Source of the DNA: Bryobacterales bacterium
Lineage (GTDB): Bacteria > Acidobacteriota > Terriglobia > Bryobacterales > Bryobacteraceae
Direction: 5' to 3'
NCBI GenBank assembly: GCA_003132905.1
Contig: PKZC01000142.1
Location: forward strand, 126-14,154
DNA: 14,029 nucleotides
A model generated the notes under the pieces. That model did no database searches, was not told where the DNA came from, and saw nothing but the letters and a program-made list of their open reading frames with translations. Shown piece after piece: positions 1 through 5,524 of the stretch; position 1 is the stretch's first letter, and each line of letters begins with the position of its first letter. The position numbers were made by a program, and so were the translations under genes.

Positions 1-16
1 CCGTTGCAGCCGTTTC

Positions 17-313
17 TTGCCGCCGGAGTCCCCTCGGGATGGAAAGGACGGAAGAAACGGGGAAGCCGATCCCATCCCCGAAGATGTGCGCCGATACCTG
101 GATCAGTATTTCCAGGAAGTAAAAGATGAACTCCGTCAGGGCGACTATTATGTATTCAGCTTAAGGCTGTCATCTGGCGAATTCCGTGAGCTGAAAGTTC
201 ACCGAATGTTTTTCATGTTTTCAGAATCGATTACGGACTACTTGCAGAAACACGATTTTGCGGCTCAACTGGAGCGAGGGAACGTGGAAATCGCGAAGGC
301 AGGGTTTGAATGA
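17..313 (+). CDS. Small protein of unknown function, probably 5'-truncated by window edge
   Basis: I do not recognise the family. The reading frame is open from base 2, so the true start may lie outside the window. The only in-window start is a TTG at 17, with no visible ribosome binding site, and the frame has no ATG near it. The N-terminal 20 residues are polar and low-complexity (Pro/Gly/Asp-rich). From about residue 22 the sequence looks like a folded domain: a helix-like stretch (DVRRYLDQYFQEVKDEL), then alternating hydrophobic residues (YYVFSLRL, FRELKVHRMFFMF) suggesting beta strands, then a charged C-terminal helix. There is no signal peptide or membrane segment. The gene ends two bases before the recombinase gene that converges on it from the other strand, leaving no room for a terminator. 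Real coding is likely from composition and the clean stop; function is unknown. Confidence 0.5.
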   Translation: MPPESPRDGKDGRNGEADPIPEDVRRYLDQYFQEVKDELRQGDYYVFSLRLSSGEFRELKVHRMFFMFSESITDYLQKHDFAAQLERGNVEIAKAGFE

Positions 314-315
314 TT

Positions 316-1290
316 TCATATCGCGATCCGCTCCACCTCATCAAGCGTGATCTCATCGCTCGTGCGGTCGTAGAGTTTCGTCGTGCGAGGGGATTCATGC
401 GCGGCAATCGCCTGAGCGTTTTCAATCGTCCCGCCGTTTTCGAGGTACGCGGTGATACCGGTGGCGCGAAACGTGTGACAGCACGTTGAGGAGGGGAGTC
501 CCGCTTCGAGTGCCCGGCGCTTCACCATCCGCAGCACGTCCGTCCGCGACATCGGATTCGCTGTCAATTGCCGGTGCTTATCTACACTCCGAAAGAGCGG
601 CGATTTCTTTTCATCCCGGATGCCGGCAGCATCGAGATAGGCATCGAGGTATGCCTCAGCATTGTGATGCGCGGGGACCTCATGCCGCTTACCGCCTTTT
701 TCGTGGAGCCGAATCCACCAGCGCTTTCCGTTCTGGTAATAATCTTCGGTGTGCATGTGGACCATCGCCGAGACGCGTGCGAAGGTAAAACACATGAGGG
801 CAATGAGCGCCCGATCGCGGAGGCCAATAAGAGAATCGAGCTTGATCGAGTCGAGGAGGGCACGCGCTTGGTCGGCTTTGAGCACCGGCGTCTTGCCACG
901 CTTCACGACATGCTTCGGCCCTCTCACGGATGCGGCCGGATTCATTGGAACGATCTGACCCGTGACGAGAAAATCGAAGAGCATCCGGATCGCGGACAAG
1001 TGCTGCTTCACGGTCGGAGCGGCGCCAGGATGATTTTCAATGTACGCGGCGATGACGATGGGGGAGATTTCCGGGAGCGTGCGGACGCGGTGCTTCTCGC
1101 ACCACGCGAAGAACTGGCCTACGGCCTCTGCATAGGCAGCTCGCGTGTTCTTGTTCCTGATCGTTGCGGTGAAAAATTCTATGAAGCGCCAGGCCGCGGC
1201 TTCACCCGCCCGGCCGATGGCGGCCGGCAACCGGTCGAGCCCGGCGCGCGCAAGGTCGCGCGATGGAATTGGTACGAGCTCGGAACTCAC
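316..1290 (-). CDS. Tyrosine recombinase / integrase (XerC/D-type fold)
   Basis: Site-specific recombinase of the tyrosine (phage integrase) family, 324 residues, close to the 300-330 typical of XerC/D-like enzymes. Residues about 33-120 form the SAM-like N-terminal core-binding domain (NTRAAYAEAVGQFFAWC; later TVKQHLSAIRMLFDFL). The catalytic domain follows from about 135. The complete active site is visible: Arg172 (FARVSAM), Lys198 or Lys201 in the beta hairpin (HEKGGK), His272 and Arg275 (HTFR), His298 (AAHES) and the nucleophile Tyr307 (TTKLYDR). It is therefore probably active. Its start codon overlaps the stop of the upstream 61-residue ORF (ATGA), which suggests translational coupling. 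The tRNA 3'-end remnant at 4551-4574 fits this class of enzyme, making it the likely integrase of the accessory segment. A housekeeping Xer role is unlikely given that context, but it could also be a phage-related XerC-like orphan. Confidence 0.93.
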   Translation of the reverse strand: MSSELVPIPSRDLARAGLDRLPAAIGRAGEAAAWRFIEFFTATIRNKNTRAAYAEAVGQFFAWCEKHRVRTLPEISPIVIAAYIENHPGAAPTVKQHLSAIRMLFDFLVTGQIVPMNPAASVRGPKHVVKRGKTPVLKADQARALLDSIKLDSLIGLRDRALIALMCFTFARVSAMVHMHTEDYYQNGKRWWIRLHEKGGKRHEVPAHHNAEAYLDAYLDAAGIRDEKKSPLFRSVDKHRQLTANPMSRTDVLRMVKRRALEAGLPSSTCCHTFRATGITAYLENGGTIENAQAIAAHESPRTTKLYDRTSDEITLDEVERIAI

Positions 1291-1472
1291 GGTTTTCGTG
1301 CATCAAAACCTCGACGACGGTACCCGAATTCCTCCGGATCGAAAAACTCAGCGGGATCGATATCAGTCTCCTCGACGGCTTCCTCCCACAGTTTCCATGC
1401 CTCAAAACCGGCCTCTGCTTTCCGTTTATGCTCTTTTTTTGGTTCCTTCCCCTCCCCTAATTGATGCCTCAT
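1287..1472 (-). CDS. Small charged protein translationally coupled to the recombinase
   Basis: This is a 61-residue ORF of no family I recognise. Its TGA stop overlaps the recombinase ATG (ATGA), so the two are probably translated together. The N-terminus is basic (GKEPKKEHKRK) and the middle acidic and aromatic (FEAWKLWEEAVEETDIDPAEFFDPEEF); the C-terminus is Arg-rich. An AAAGGA motif lies five bases before the ATG, and a near-consensus promoter lies immediately upstream. Position and size would fit a recombination directionality factor or recombinase accessory protein, but no winged-helix or MerR-like motif is evident, so this is inference from position only. Alternatively it is a non-functional leader ORF whose translation delivers ribosomes to the recombinase start. 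Confidence 0.6.
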   Translation of the reverse strand: MRHQLGEGKEPKKEHKRKAEAGFEAWKLWEEAVEETDIDPAEFFDPEEFGYRRRGFDARKP

Positions 1473-1482
1473 AACGTCCTTT

Positions 1483-1510
1483 ATGATACGTCAGGCAGGG
1501 GGGGTGTCAA
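1483..1510 (-). promoter_or_regulatory. Sigma-70-type promoter for the 61-aa ORF and recombinase
   Basis: Read on the minus strand, a perfect TTGACA (1510-1505) is followed after 16 bases by TATCAT (1488-1483). The spacer includes a run of seven C. The start codon at 1472 is only 10 bases beyond the -10 box. Transcription would therefore begin about three to five bases before the ATG, leaving most of the AAAGGA motif out of the transcript. Either the mRNA is nearly leaderless or initiation of transcription is displaced. Confidence 0.6.
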
Positions 1511-1764
1511 GCGACGGCTACACCAGTTTCGTCGAACCGTCAAGGTGAGTTATGCACAGGGTGTCTCCCCTGTTAGGAACGGATCTTGCCTACCAAATAC
1601 CTGGATCGCCCGAATGACGCCGTCGAGCACAAGAATCTACTGGTCGGGATCGGATGTTTAACGAGGAAACTGACTATCTTCGGAGATAATTCAGTACTTA
1701 TGGTACTCGTCGTGCATCATGCACGTTGCGCCTGTGATAGAATCCATCGAATAGGAGGTCAAGG
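1511..1764. promoter_or_regulatory. Divergent intergenic region with three dyads and a plus-strand extended -10
   Basis: No gene is seen here. A 6-bp hairpin (ACAGGG / CCCTGT, six-base loop) lies at 1556-1573. Two inverted repeats lie close to the PEP-CTERM gene: AGTAC-5-GTACT at 1693-1707 and CGTGCA-3-TGCACG at 1711-1725. An extended -10 element (TGATAGAAT, 1735-1743) follows. AGGAGGT at 1753-1759 is a strong ribosome binding site five bases before the ATG at 1765. The two dyads sit where a regulator would overlap the -35 region, which itself is poor. This suggests an activator- or repressor-controlled promoter for the PEP-CTERM gene; that is inference. Confidence 0.45.
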
Positions 1765-2649
1765 ATGCGCGCTTTTCCTTTGATATCGATTGTCTCGTTG
1801 GCTTTCGTTCCTCAATTCGCACTAGCCGATCTGATCCCATTTCTGAATAGCGACTCGCTTATTAGTGTGACGCAGTCTCGGGACGCGTTTGGCAATTTAG
1901 GCTTAGTTGCACAAAATGCCGCTGGCGGCTTGACAACTGTTGATGGAACTTTTGGCTCGCTCGCCGCTGGCGCATTAGTCACGGCGCAAGCATCCGCCAT
2001 TGCATCGTATGGAACTTTCGGCGTGCTCTCCTCGAATACAGTTGATGTAACGGGGGTACCGGCAAACGTGCAAGTCACTGCGAATGCTGGCTTCCAGGAC
2101 ATTGTTACGATAAGCTTCGCACCGTTCACCGGTGACCCTGGGATATTGTATATCAGCTACACCGTAAACGGCACGATCGCCAACAGCGGCGTGGATAATT
2201 CATTCACGCAGCTTTCAGTACAGCTTGGACCCGCGACGGGGTCACTTAATCAGTTCTACGGTACGACCCTTAGCTCGTCCACAAGTGGCACCTTCGCAAT
2301 ACCACAAGAGTTCACCTTCATCTATGGCCAACCCTTTGCGATGAATTTTGAATTATTTGCTCAGAGCGGTAGCGCGGTGGCTTTGCCCGGCGGCGACACT
2401 TACGACTATTTCTCTGGCTTAGGAAGCGCGTCAGATAACTTTCTGGACACCGTAACACTATCTGGATTGACCCCTTTAGATCCGACCGGTCAAACGGTTG
2501 TTACGGGTGCGCAGTTCTCTTCTGAATCAGGAACTCAGTATGGCTTAACCGGAATTGTCCCCGAACCGAGCTTTATTGGGCTTATGGTCCCACTTCTATT
2601 GATCGCCGTTTATATACACAGACGAAACCGCCAGTTGCGCTTGCTGTAG
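1765..2649 (+). CDS. PEP-CTERM sorting domain-containing exported protein
   Basis: This 294-residue protein is predicted to be exported and processed by exosortase. Residues 1-21 are a Sec signal peptide with an ALA/D cleavage site after Ala21. The C-terminus is a textbook PEP-CTERM signal: VPEPS at 265-269, a hydrophobic segment at about 270-285, then a basic tail (RRNR, 286-289). The mature region is rich in Gly, Ser, Thr, Ala and Asn with almost no Lys or Cys, the usual style of surface or extracellular matrix proteins in this class; no enzymatic motif is seen. The start is fixed by AGGAGGT five bases upstream. The DNA looks more AT-rich than the exporter genes to the right (by eye). It stands alone between two minus-strand genes with dyads in its promoter. 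The PEP-CTERM assignment is firm; the role of the mature domain is unknown. Confidence 0.9.
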   Translation: MRAFPLISIVSLAFVPQFALADLIPFLNSDSLISVTQSRDAFGNLGLVAQNAAGGLTTVDGTFGSLAAGALVTAQASAIASYGTFGVLSSNTVDVTGVPANVQVTANAGFQDIVTISFAPFTGDPGILYISYTVNGTIANSGVDNSFTQLSVQLGPATGSLNQFYGTTLSSSTSGTFAIPQEFTFIYGQPFAMNFELFAQSGSAVALPGGDTYDYFSGLGSASDNFLDTVTLSGLTPLDPTGQTVVTGAQFSSESGTQYGLTGIVPEPSFIGLMVPLLLIAVYIHRRNRQLRLL

Positions 2650-2676
2650 TCATCCGCCACATTGTGTTGGCAATGG

Positions 2677-2692
2677 CCCGTTTCACGACGGG
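2677..2692. terminator. Weak hairpin between convergent genes
   Basis: CCCGT and ACGGG flank a six-base loop, 28 bases after the PEP-CTERM stop and 87 bases before the stop of the convergent 454-residue gene. There is no T-run on either side, so this is at best a weak or factor-assisted terminator. The rest of 2650-2778 shows nothing else I can support. Confidence 0.22.
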
Positions 2693-2778
2693 TTGCGCCG
2701 CAGACTGTCCGCGATTAAGGACGGGGTCTGTCGGTTTATAGGGCGGAAGGCGACATACGACTATCAATCTTGCCAGGG

Positions 2779-4143
2779 TTACTCCAGCGTTTTTTCAACG
2801 CCCGTCTCTGCCTTCGCCGCCGACGACTTAGGCACTCTAAAGGGAGACACGGCCGGATCGGCGGCGCCGAACTCCAAAATCAGCAAGTCGTCGTCTTCGT
2901 CGGGGCAGCGCTCCAGCCTGGCACCGGTTATCATCTTCCCCTTGGCCTGAAAAACACTGAAGATGCTCTTACCGCCGCCCGCGATGTGATTTTGTGCGAA
3001 GCGCTTTTGGTCCAGTCTCCCCGCAAGCAAATCGAGAAGTTCTCGCGCTGACATCTGAATCCTATGTTCGTCCATGGTCGACCCTCCTAGGTACGGCTGG
3101 GTATGGATGGTTGAGCGATTCCATTTCATTTGATTGATGGCATTTTCGGGCGATTGCTGGATGGACGGCAATGTGTTTGTGACTTGAGGGACCAGACTTT
3201 CCAATTTCGGCACCCAGCCAGCATCGGTAGATCTAACAAAGATTTTCGGTTCCACCCTATGACGTGATTTCTTACCGTAGAACAGCGATTCATCCTTGAT
3301 GCCTAAAATCACGACGAAATCCACGGAGTGGTATTTACGAAAAAACTCTCGGATCACTTCGGTCATGTTGAAGGTCGCCCAGTTGGCCATCTCATTAAAC
3401 ATGCGCGACCCGCCGTCGCAAACAACAACTCCTCGAATGCCGGCCCACGCGCTTTTTTTCAGTTGGGCCGCCTTGCGCCTCAGCGCGTTGAATAGTGGGT
3501 TGTCATCCTTTACAGTCGTGCTCGTGTACGTTCCATAGGAAGCCATTCCTACCCCGCCCCGCCCCGGAAGATATTGAATCGTGACGGCCACGGCCGGAGA
3601 AGGATGGTGCGAGTAGTGGTCACGCTGAATGTGAGGTTCTTTGCGGATAAGTTCCAGAAATGTGTCGAAGTCCGCGTTGAAGATGTAGGTTGAAAATTGG
3701 TTCGCAGGAGGGAGCATCAATCGCCGCTTTCGTTTGGTTCCTCGGTGCGGGATGGGCTGTTCTTCCTCCACTTTGAAGAAAAACCCGCCGGTTTGGATCT
3801 TCGCTTTGTAGACGCGTTTCCATAATTCATCCCGAAAGTGATCGATCGGATTCTTCTCATGCAATCCTTTATCCGAGATCGCCACAATATCCGCTGCGAA
3901 CCCTAGCACTCGATCTCGTGACTCAAAGAACAGGTCGATTCGGCTCTCACCGTGTTCGGGCTCATGGAGGACGTTACCAAACCGGGAAAACGCCCAAAGG
4001 AGAGCCACCTCCCATTCCGTCGCGGCGTAATCGTCCGACACCGTGTTCAATCTCGCTACCCAATCTCGTAGCGCTTCCGGAGAAGCGAACTCGGCGCTCT
4101 CGTCCAAGCAGCGTTGGATAACCCGCCGGATGAAGATCGCCAT
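2779..4143 (-). CDS. 454-residue protein of unknown function, possible nuclease-like N-terminal domain
   Basis: I do not recognise a named family. The protein is soluble, with no signal peptide or membrane segment. Residues about 38-100 look like a conserved core: a helix with acidic residues (ATEWEVALLWAFSRFG, Glu43/Glu45), then RIDLFFE (Asp70), a strand FAADIVAIS (Asp85), and DKGLHEKNP (91-99). A helix with Glu followed by two strands carrying Asp recalls the PD-(D/E)XK nuclease arrangement, but the expected Lys after the second acid is absent (ADIV), so a nuclease call is only a suggestion. A basic patch (HRGTKRKRR, 133-141) could contact nucleic acid. The hydrophobic stretch VDFVVILGI near the middle looks like a core strand. 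The C-terminal 100 residues form a separate segment containing ARELLDLLAGRL and an acidic DEDDD run. It lies alone in the recombinase-bearing segment, so it is likely cargo. The GGGGG before the ATG is only two bases away, too close for a normal ribosome binding site. Confidence 0.82.
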   Translation of the reverse strand: MAIFIRRVIQRCLDESAEFASPEALRDWVARLNTVSDDYAATEWEVALLWAFSRFGNVLHEPEHGESRIDLFFESRDRVLGFAADIVAISDKGLHEKNPIDHFRDELWKRVYKAKIQTGGFFFKVEEEQPIPHRGTKRKRRLMLPPANQFSTYIFNADFDTFLELIRKEPHIQRDHYSHHPSPAVAVTIQYLPGRGGVGMASYGTYTSTTVKDDNPLFNALRRKAAQLKKSAWAGIRGVVVCDGGSRMFNEMANWATFNMTEVIREFFRKYHSVDFVVILGIKDESLFYGKKSRHRVEPKIFVRSTDAGWVPKLESLVPQVTNTLPSIQQSPENAINQMKWNRSTIHTQPYLGGSTMDEHRIQMSARELLDLLAGRLDQKRFAQNHIAGGGKSIFSVFQAKGKMITGARLERCPDEDDDLLILEFGAADPAVSPFRVPKSSAAKAETGVEKTLE

Positions 4144-4148
4144 TCCCC

Positions 4149-4157
4149 CTTATAGCA
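4149..4157 (-). promoter_or_regulatory. Extended -10 element abutting the 454-aa gene start
   Basis: On the minus strand, TGCTATAAG forms an extended -10 element whose last base is only five bases before the ATG at 4143. TTTACA lies 19 bases upstream as a poor -35. With normal spacing, transcription would begin at or within the start codon, implying a leaderless transcript if this element is used. No later in-frame ATG exists in the N-terminal domain that would rescue a normal leader. Confidence 0.35.
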
Positions 4158-4199
4158 TTCGGTAACGGAACAATGTAAACGACCTATGGTGCCAGGAGT

Positions 4200-4227
4200 G
4201 GGGTAGGGGTAGAGGTAGGGGTAAGGG
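4200..4227 (+). other. G-rich tract with quadruplex-forming potential
   Basis: Four G runs (GGGG, GGGG, GGGG, GGG) are separated by loops of two, eight and three bases, built on an imperfect GGGGTA unit. It lies in the 117-base gap between the divergent starts at 4143 (minus) and 4261 (plus), upstream of both. The G-rich strand is the plus strand. A role in transcription or recombination is inference; the sequence pattern itself is plain. Confidence 0.6.
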
Positions 4228-4260
4228 CGAAGACACGGCGAACATGCTAACATCGTTCGC

Positions 4261-4449
4261 GTGGAAGATGTCCTCTCGAAAGATGACCTCGCCGCGCTTC
4301 AAAAGAAGCTGGCGACGATGAGCATCACGGGGCTCCAGGACTTCTATCGCGCGGCCTACTATCGCTGCCGCTTGGAGGACCCTGGTATCCCAGCAGCCCG
4401 ATCCATCTAAGAATTGGTTCAGGCATGGAAAGCACTGCGGAAGGAATGA
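4261..4449 (+). pseudogene. Small protein gene interrupted by an in-frame TAA
   Basis: Starting at GTG 4261 the frame encodes 49 residues (EDVLSKDDLAALQKKL..., then YRCRLEDPGIPAARSI), then TAA at 4408-4410. It continues in the same frame with ELVQAWKALRKE to a TGA at 4447-4449. The read-through product of about 62 residues looks like one continuous small helical protein, and the residue at the stop would be Gln if the codon were CAA, one transition away. From memory, small proteins of this style (…ARSIQELVQAWK…) occur in Acidobacteria-like genomes, but I cannot confirm this here. There is no ribosome binding site; a TGCTAACAT extended -10-like element ends seven bases before the GTG. It is likely a recently broken gene, or one ending 13 codons early. 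Confidence 0.55.
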
Positions 4450-4550
4450 CTGTACCCGATTTTGTACCAAGAATCCTTCCAAGCTGATAAGGCTGCGCAG
4501 TGTGCGTGTAATGGAATCAGTAAGTTACGTTCTTTCAATATGCCACAAGC

Positions 4551-4574
4551 GTTCGAATCCCTCTCTCTCCGCCA
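4551..4574 (+). other. Attachment-site remnant: isolated 3' end of a tRNA (serine-like)
   Basis: The segment reads as the 3' end of a tRNA. Position 4551 is the last base of the T-stem, then TTCGAAT T-loop (4552-4558), CCCTC T-stem 3' strand, TCTCTCC acceptor strand (4564-4570), discriminator G and encoded CCA (4572-4574). The bases where the 5' T-stem strand should be (4547-4550) do not pair, and no D-arm, anticodon arm or GGAGAGA acceptor strand lies upstream. It is therefore a fragment starting at the T-loop, not a tRNA gene. TCTCTCC with discriminator G is typical of tRNA-Ser. Such fragments are the direct-repeat scar left when a tyrosine recombinase integrates into a tRNA 3' end. Its plus orientation puts the intact tRNA to the left, outside the window. 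Confidence 0.7.
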
Positions 4575-4915
4575 TAATAGAAATTACACACACTCTGCTC
4601 CGGGTTTTGGTTTCAATTCCAGCCCGCCGATACTGTCTCTCGTGACTCCGTCAGACGTTTTACCGAGTACTACTTCGCTTCTTTATTTAGTGCGCTCGAT
4701 GATGTGTGTATTGTTGACGCCCACGTCATAAAAAAAGCGAGGTGTCACCGGACGCGACAAAAGCGAAGTAAGCGAAGGAAGTTTCATCACGCGGTGCCAC
4801 GGCCGCAGATCTCCTACTCTCCAGCGAAGCAGGCTAACTAACCCGAAAGAACCCTTAAATATCTTGACCTGACAAAAGAAGGTGCCTCATTATCGGAAGT
4901 GAAGAGCCACGCGAA
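4575..4915. promoter_or_regulatory. Non-coding stretch ending in a promoter for the terminase-like gene
   Basis: No gene is supported in these 341 bases. The sequence is mixed and AT-richer than its surroundings, with three AAGCGA words at 4735-4775. Near the right end, TTGACC (4864-4869) and CATTAT (4888-4893) with an 18-base spacer form a plausible sigma-70 promoter, 22 bases before the ATG at 4916. No good Shine-Dalgarno motif precedes that ATG. The 101 bases from 4450 to 4550 likewise hold nothing I can support. Confidence 0.4.
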
Positions 4916-5365
4916 ATGCCAGTTTTGCGCAACCGGCGACATGAGAAATTTTCTCAACTCGTCGCCAGCGGCATAAAACCAACAGAAGCATACGTATCGC
5001 TCGGCTACAGCAAGGTCGGCGCGCCACAGTCTGCTAACAATTTACTCAAACGTACTGATGTTGGAGAACGAGTCAATGGGATTCAGTCCCTGGCTGCTCA
5101 GTCCGCAGCTGAAGAAGTGGCGTTCGATCAGAAGCGAGTGCTCAATCGGCTGGATGTATTGAGCAGGAAGGCCGAGTAACTCGGACAGATTTCGGCGGCG
5201 GCTCGTTGCGAGGAATTGATTGGCAAACACCGCGGGATGTTTACCGATCCCACCGCCTTTGAATGGGACTTCGATCCCGGCAAGCTCTCGGTCGAGCAAC
5301 TTGATGTACTGGCGGACCAGTTTATCAGGCAGGCGCTCAGATTCAACAATGGACGATCGGCATGA
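4916..5365 (+). pseudogene. Phage terminase small subunit-like gene, interrupted by in-frame TAA
   Basis: The first 87 residues resemble the N-terminal DNA-binding domain of terminase small subunits: RRHEKFSQLVASGIKPTEAYVSLGYS, then SANNLLKRTDVGERV, a helix-turn-helix pattern of the 'T.AAi.AGYS … a..LL..p.V..ri' type. TAA at 5177-5179 ends this. The same frame then continues for 61 codons without interruption (LGQISAAARCEELIGKHRGMF…, LSVEQLDVLADQFIRQAL) to TGA at 5363-5365. The AAARCEELIGKHRGMF segment is what normally follows in this family, so the full product would be about 149 residues, the usual size. No large terminase, portal or capsid gene follows; the next gene is a minus-strand chemoreceptor. 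This is therefore an orphaned phage relic. The stop could be a C, G or A to T change of a Gln, Glu or Lys codon. The 87-residue product alone could still bind DNA. Confidence 0.65.
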
Positions 5366-5447
5366 AGTTGCTCTCAATCTGAAAGAGCACAACATGGTGT
5401 ACTTTGCCATGTAATCTCCGTGCCGAATCGGAGGACCAAAGTGGGAT

Positions 5448-5510
5448 TCATCCAAGTTTGACAGGCAGCCGAATGGTCTGCCCCCCAGGCGTGGTGGTGG
5501 TCTGAGACAT
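5448..5510 (-). CDS. Tiny ORF after the chemoreceptor, possibly a truncated N-terminus
   Basis: Fourteen bases after the chemoreceptor stop, ATG at 5510 opens a 20-codon frame (MSQTTTTPGGQTIRLPVKLG, then TGA). A GGGACGA motif lies near the right distance upstream. The sequence looks like the beginning of a longer protein. A CheW-type gene often follows a chemoreceptor, but nothing in these 20 residues proves that. It may be a remnant cut off by the same events that brought in the phage relic on its left, or chance. Confidence 0.25.
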   Translation of the reverse strand: MSQTTTTPGGQTIRLPVKLG

Positions 5511-5524
5511 GATGTTCGTCCCGA

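Noticed and set aside
568..1464. 298-codon plus-strand open frame opposite the integrase
   Set aside because: It is a shadow of the recombinase, which has a full active site on the other strand; the plus-strand translation has no domain pattern.
1550..1558. TTATGCACA, a match to the DnaA box pattern
   Set aside because: A single nine-base match without companions, AT-rich unwinding element or replication gene is expected by chance.
4462..4574. A complete tRNA gene ending at 4574
   Set aside because: The 5' T-stem strand does not pair and no acceptor 5' strand, D-arm or anticodon arm can be found upstream.
4735..4775. Three AAGCGA words as possible direct repeats or CRISPR-like array
   Set aside because: Six-base units with unequal spacing; no long repeat, no spacers of constant length and no cas genes.
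4408..5179. Genetic code change (TAA read as an amino acid)
   Set aside because: Only two cases, both in decaying phage-type DNA, while the 454-residue gene and the acyltransferase gene end normally with TAA; pseudogenes are simpler.
5414..5433. CTCCG/CGGAG hairpin as a terminator
   Set aside because: Five-base stem with an eight-base loop and no T-run on either strand.
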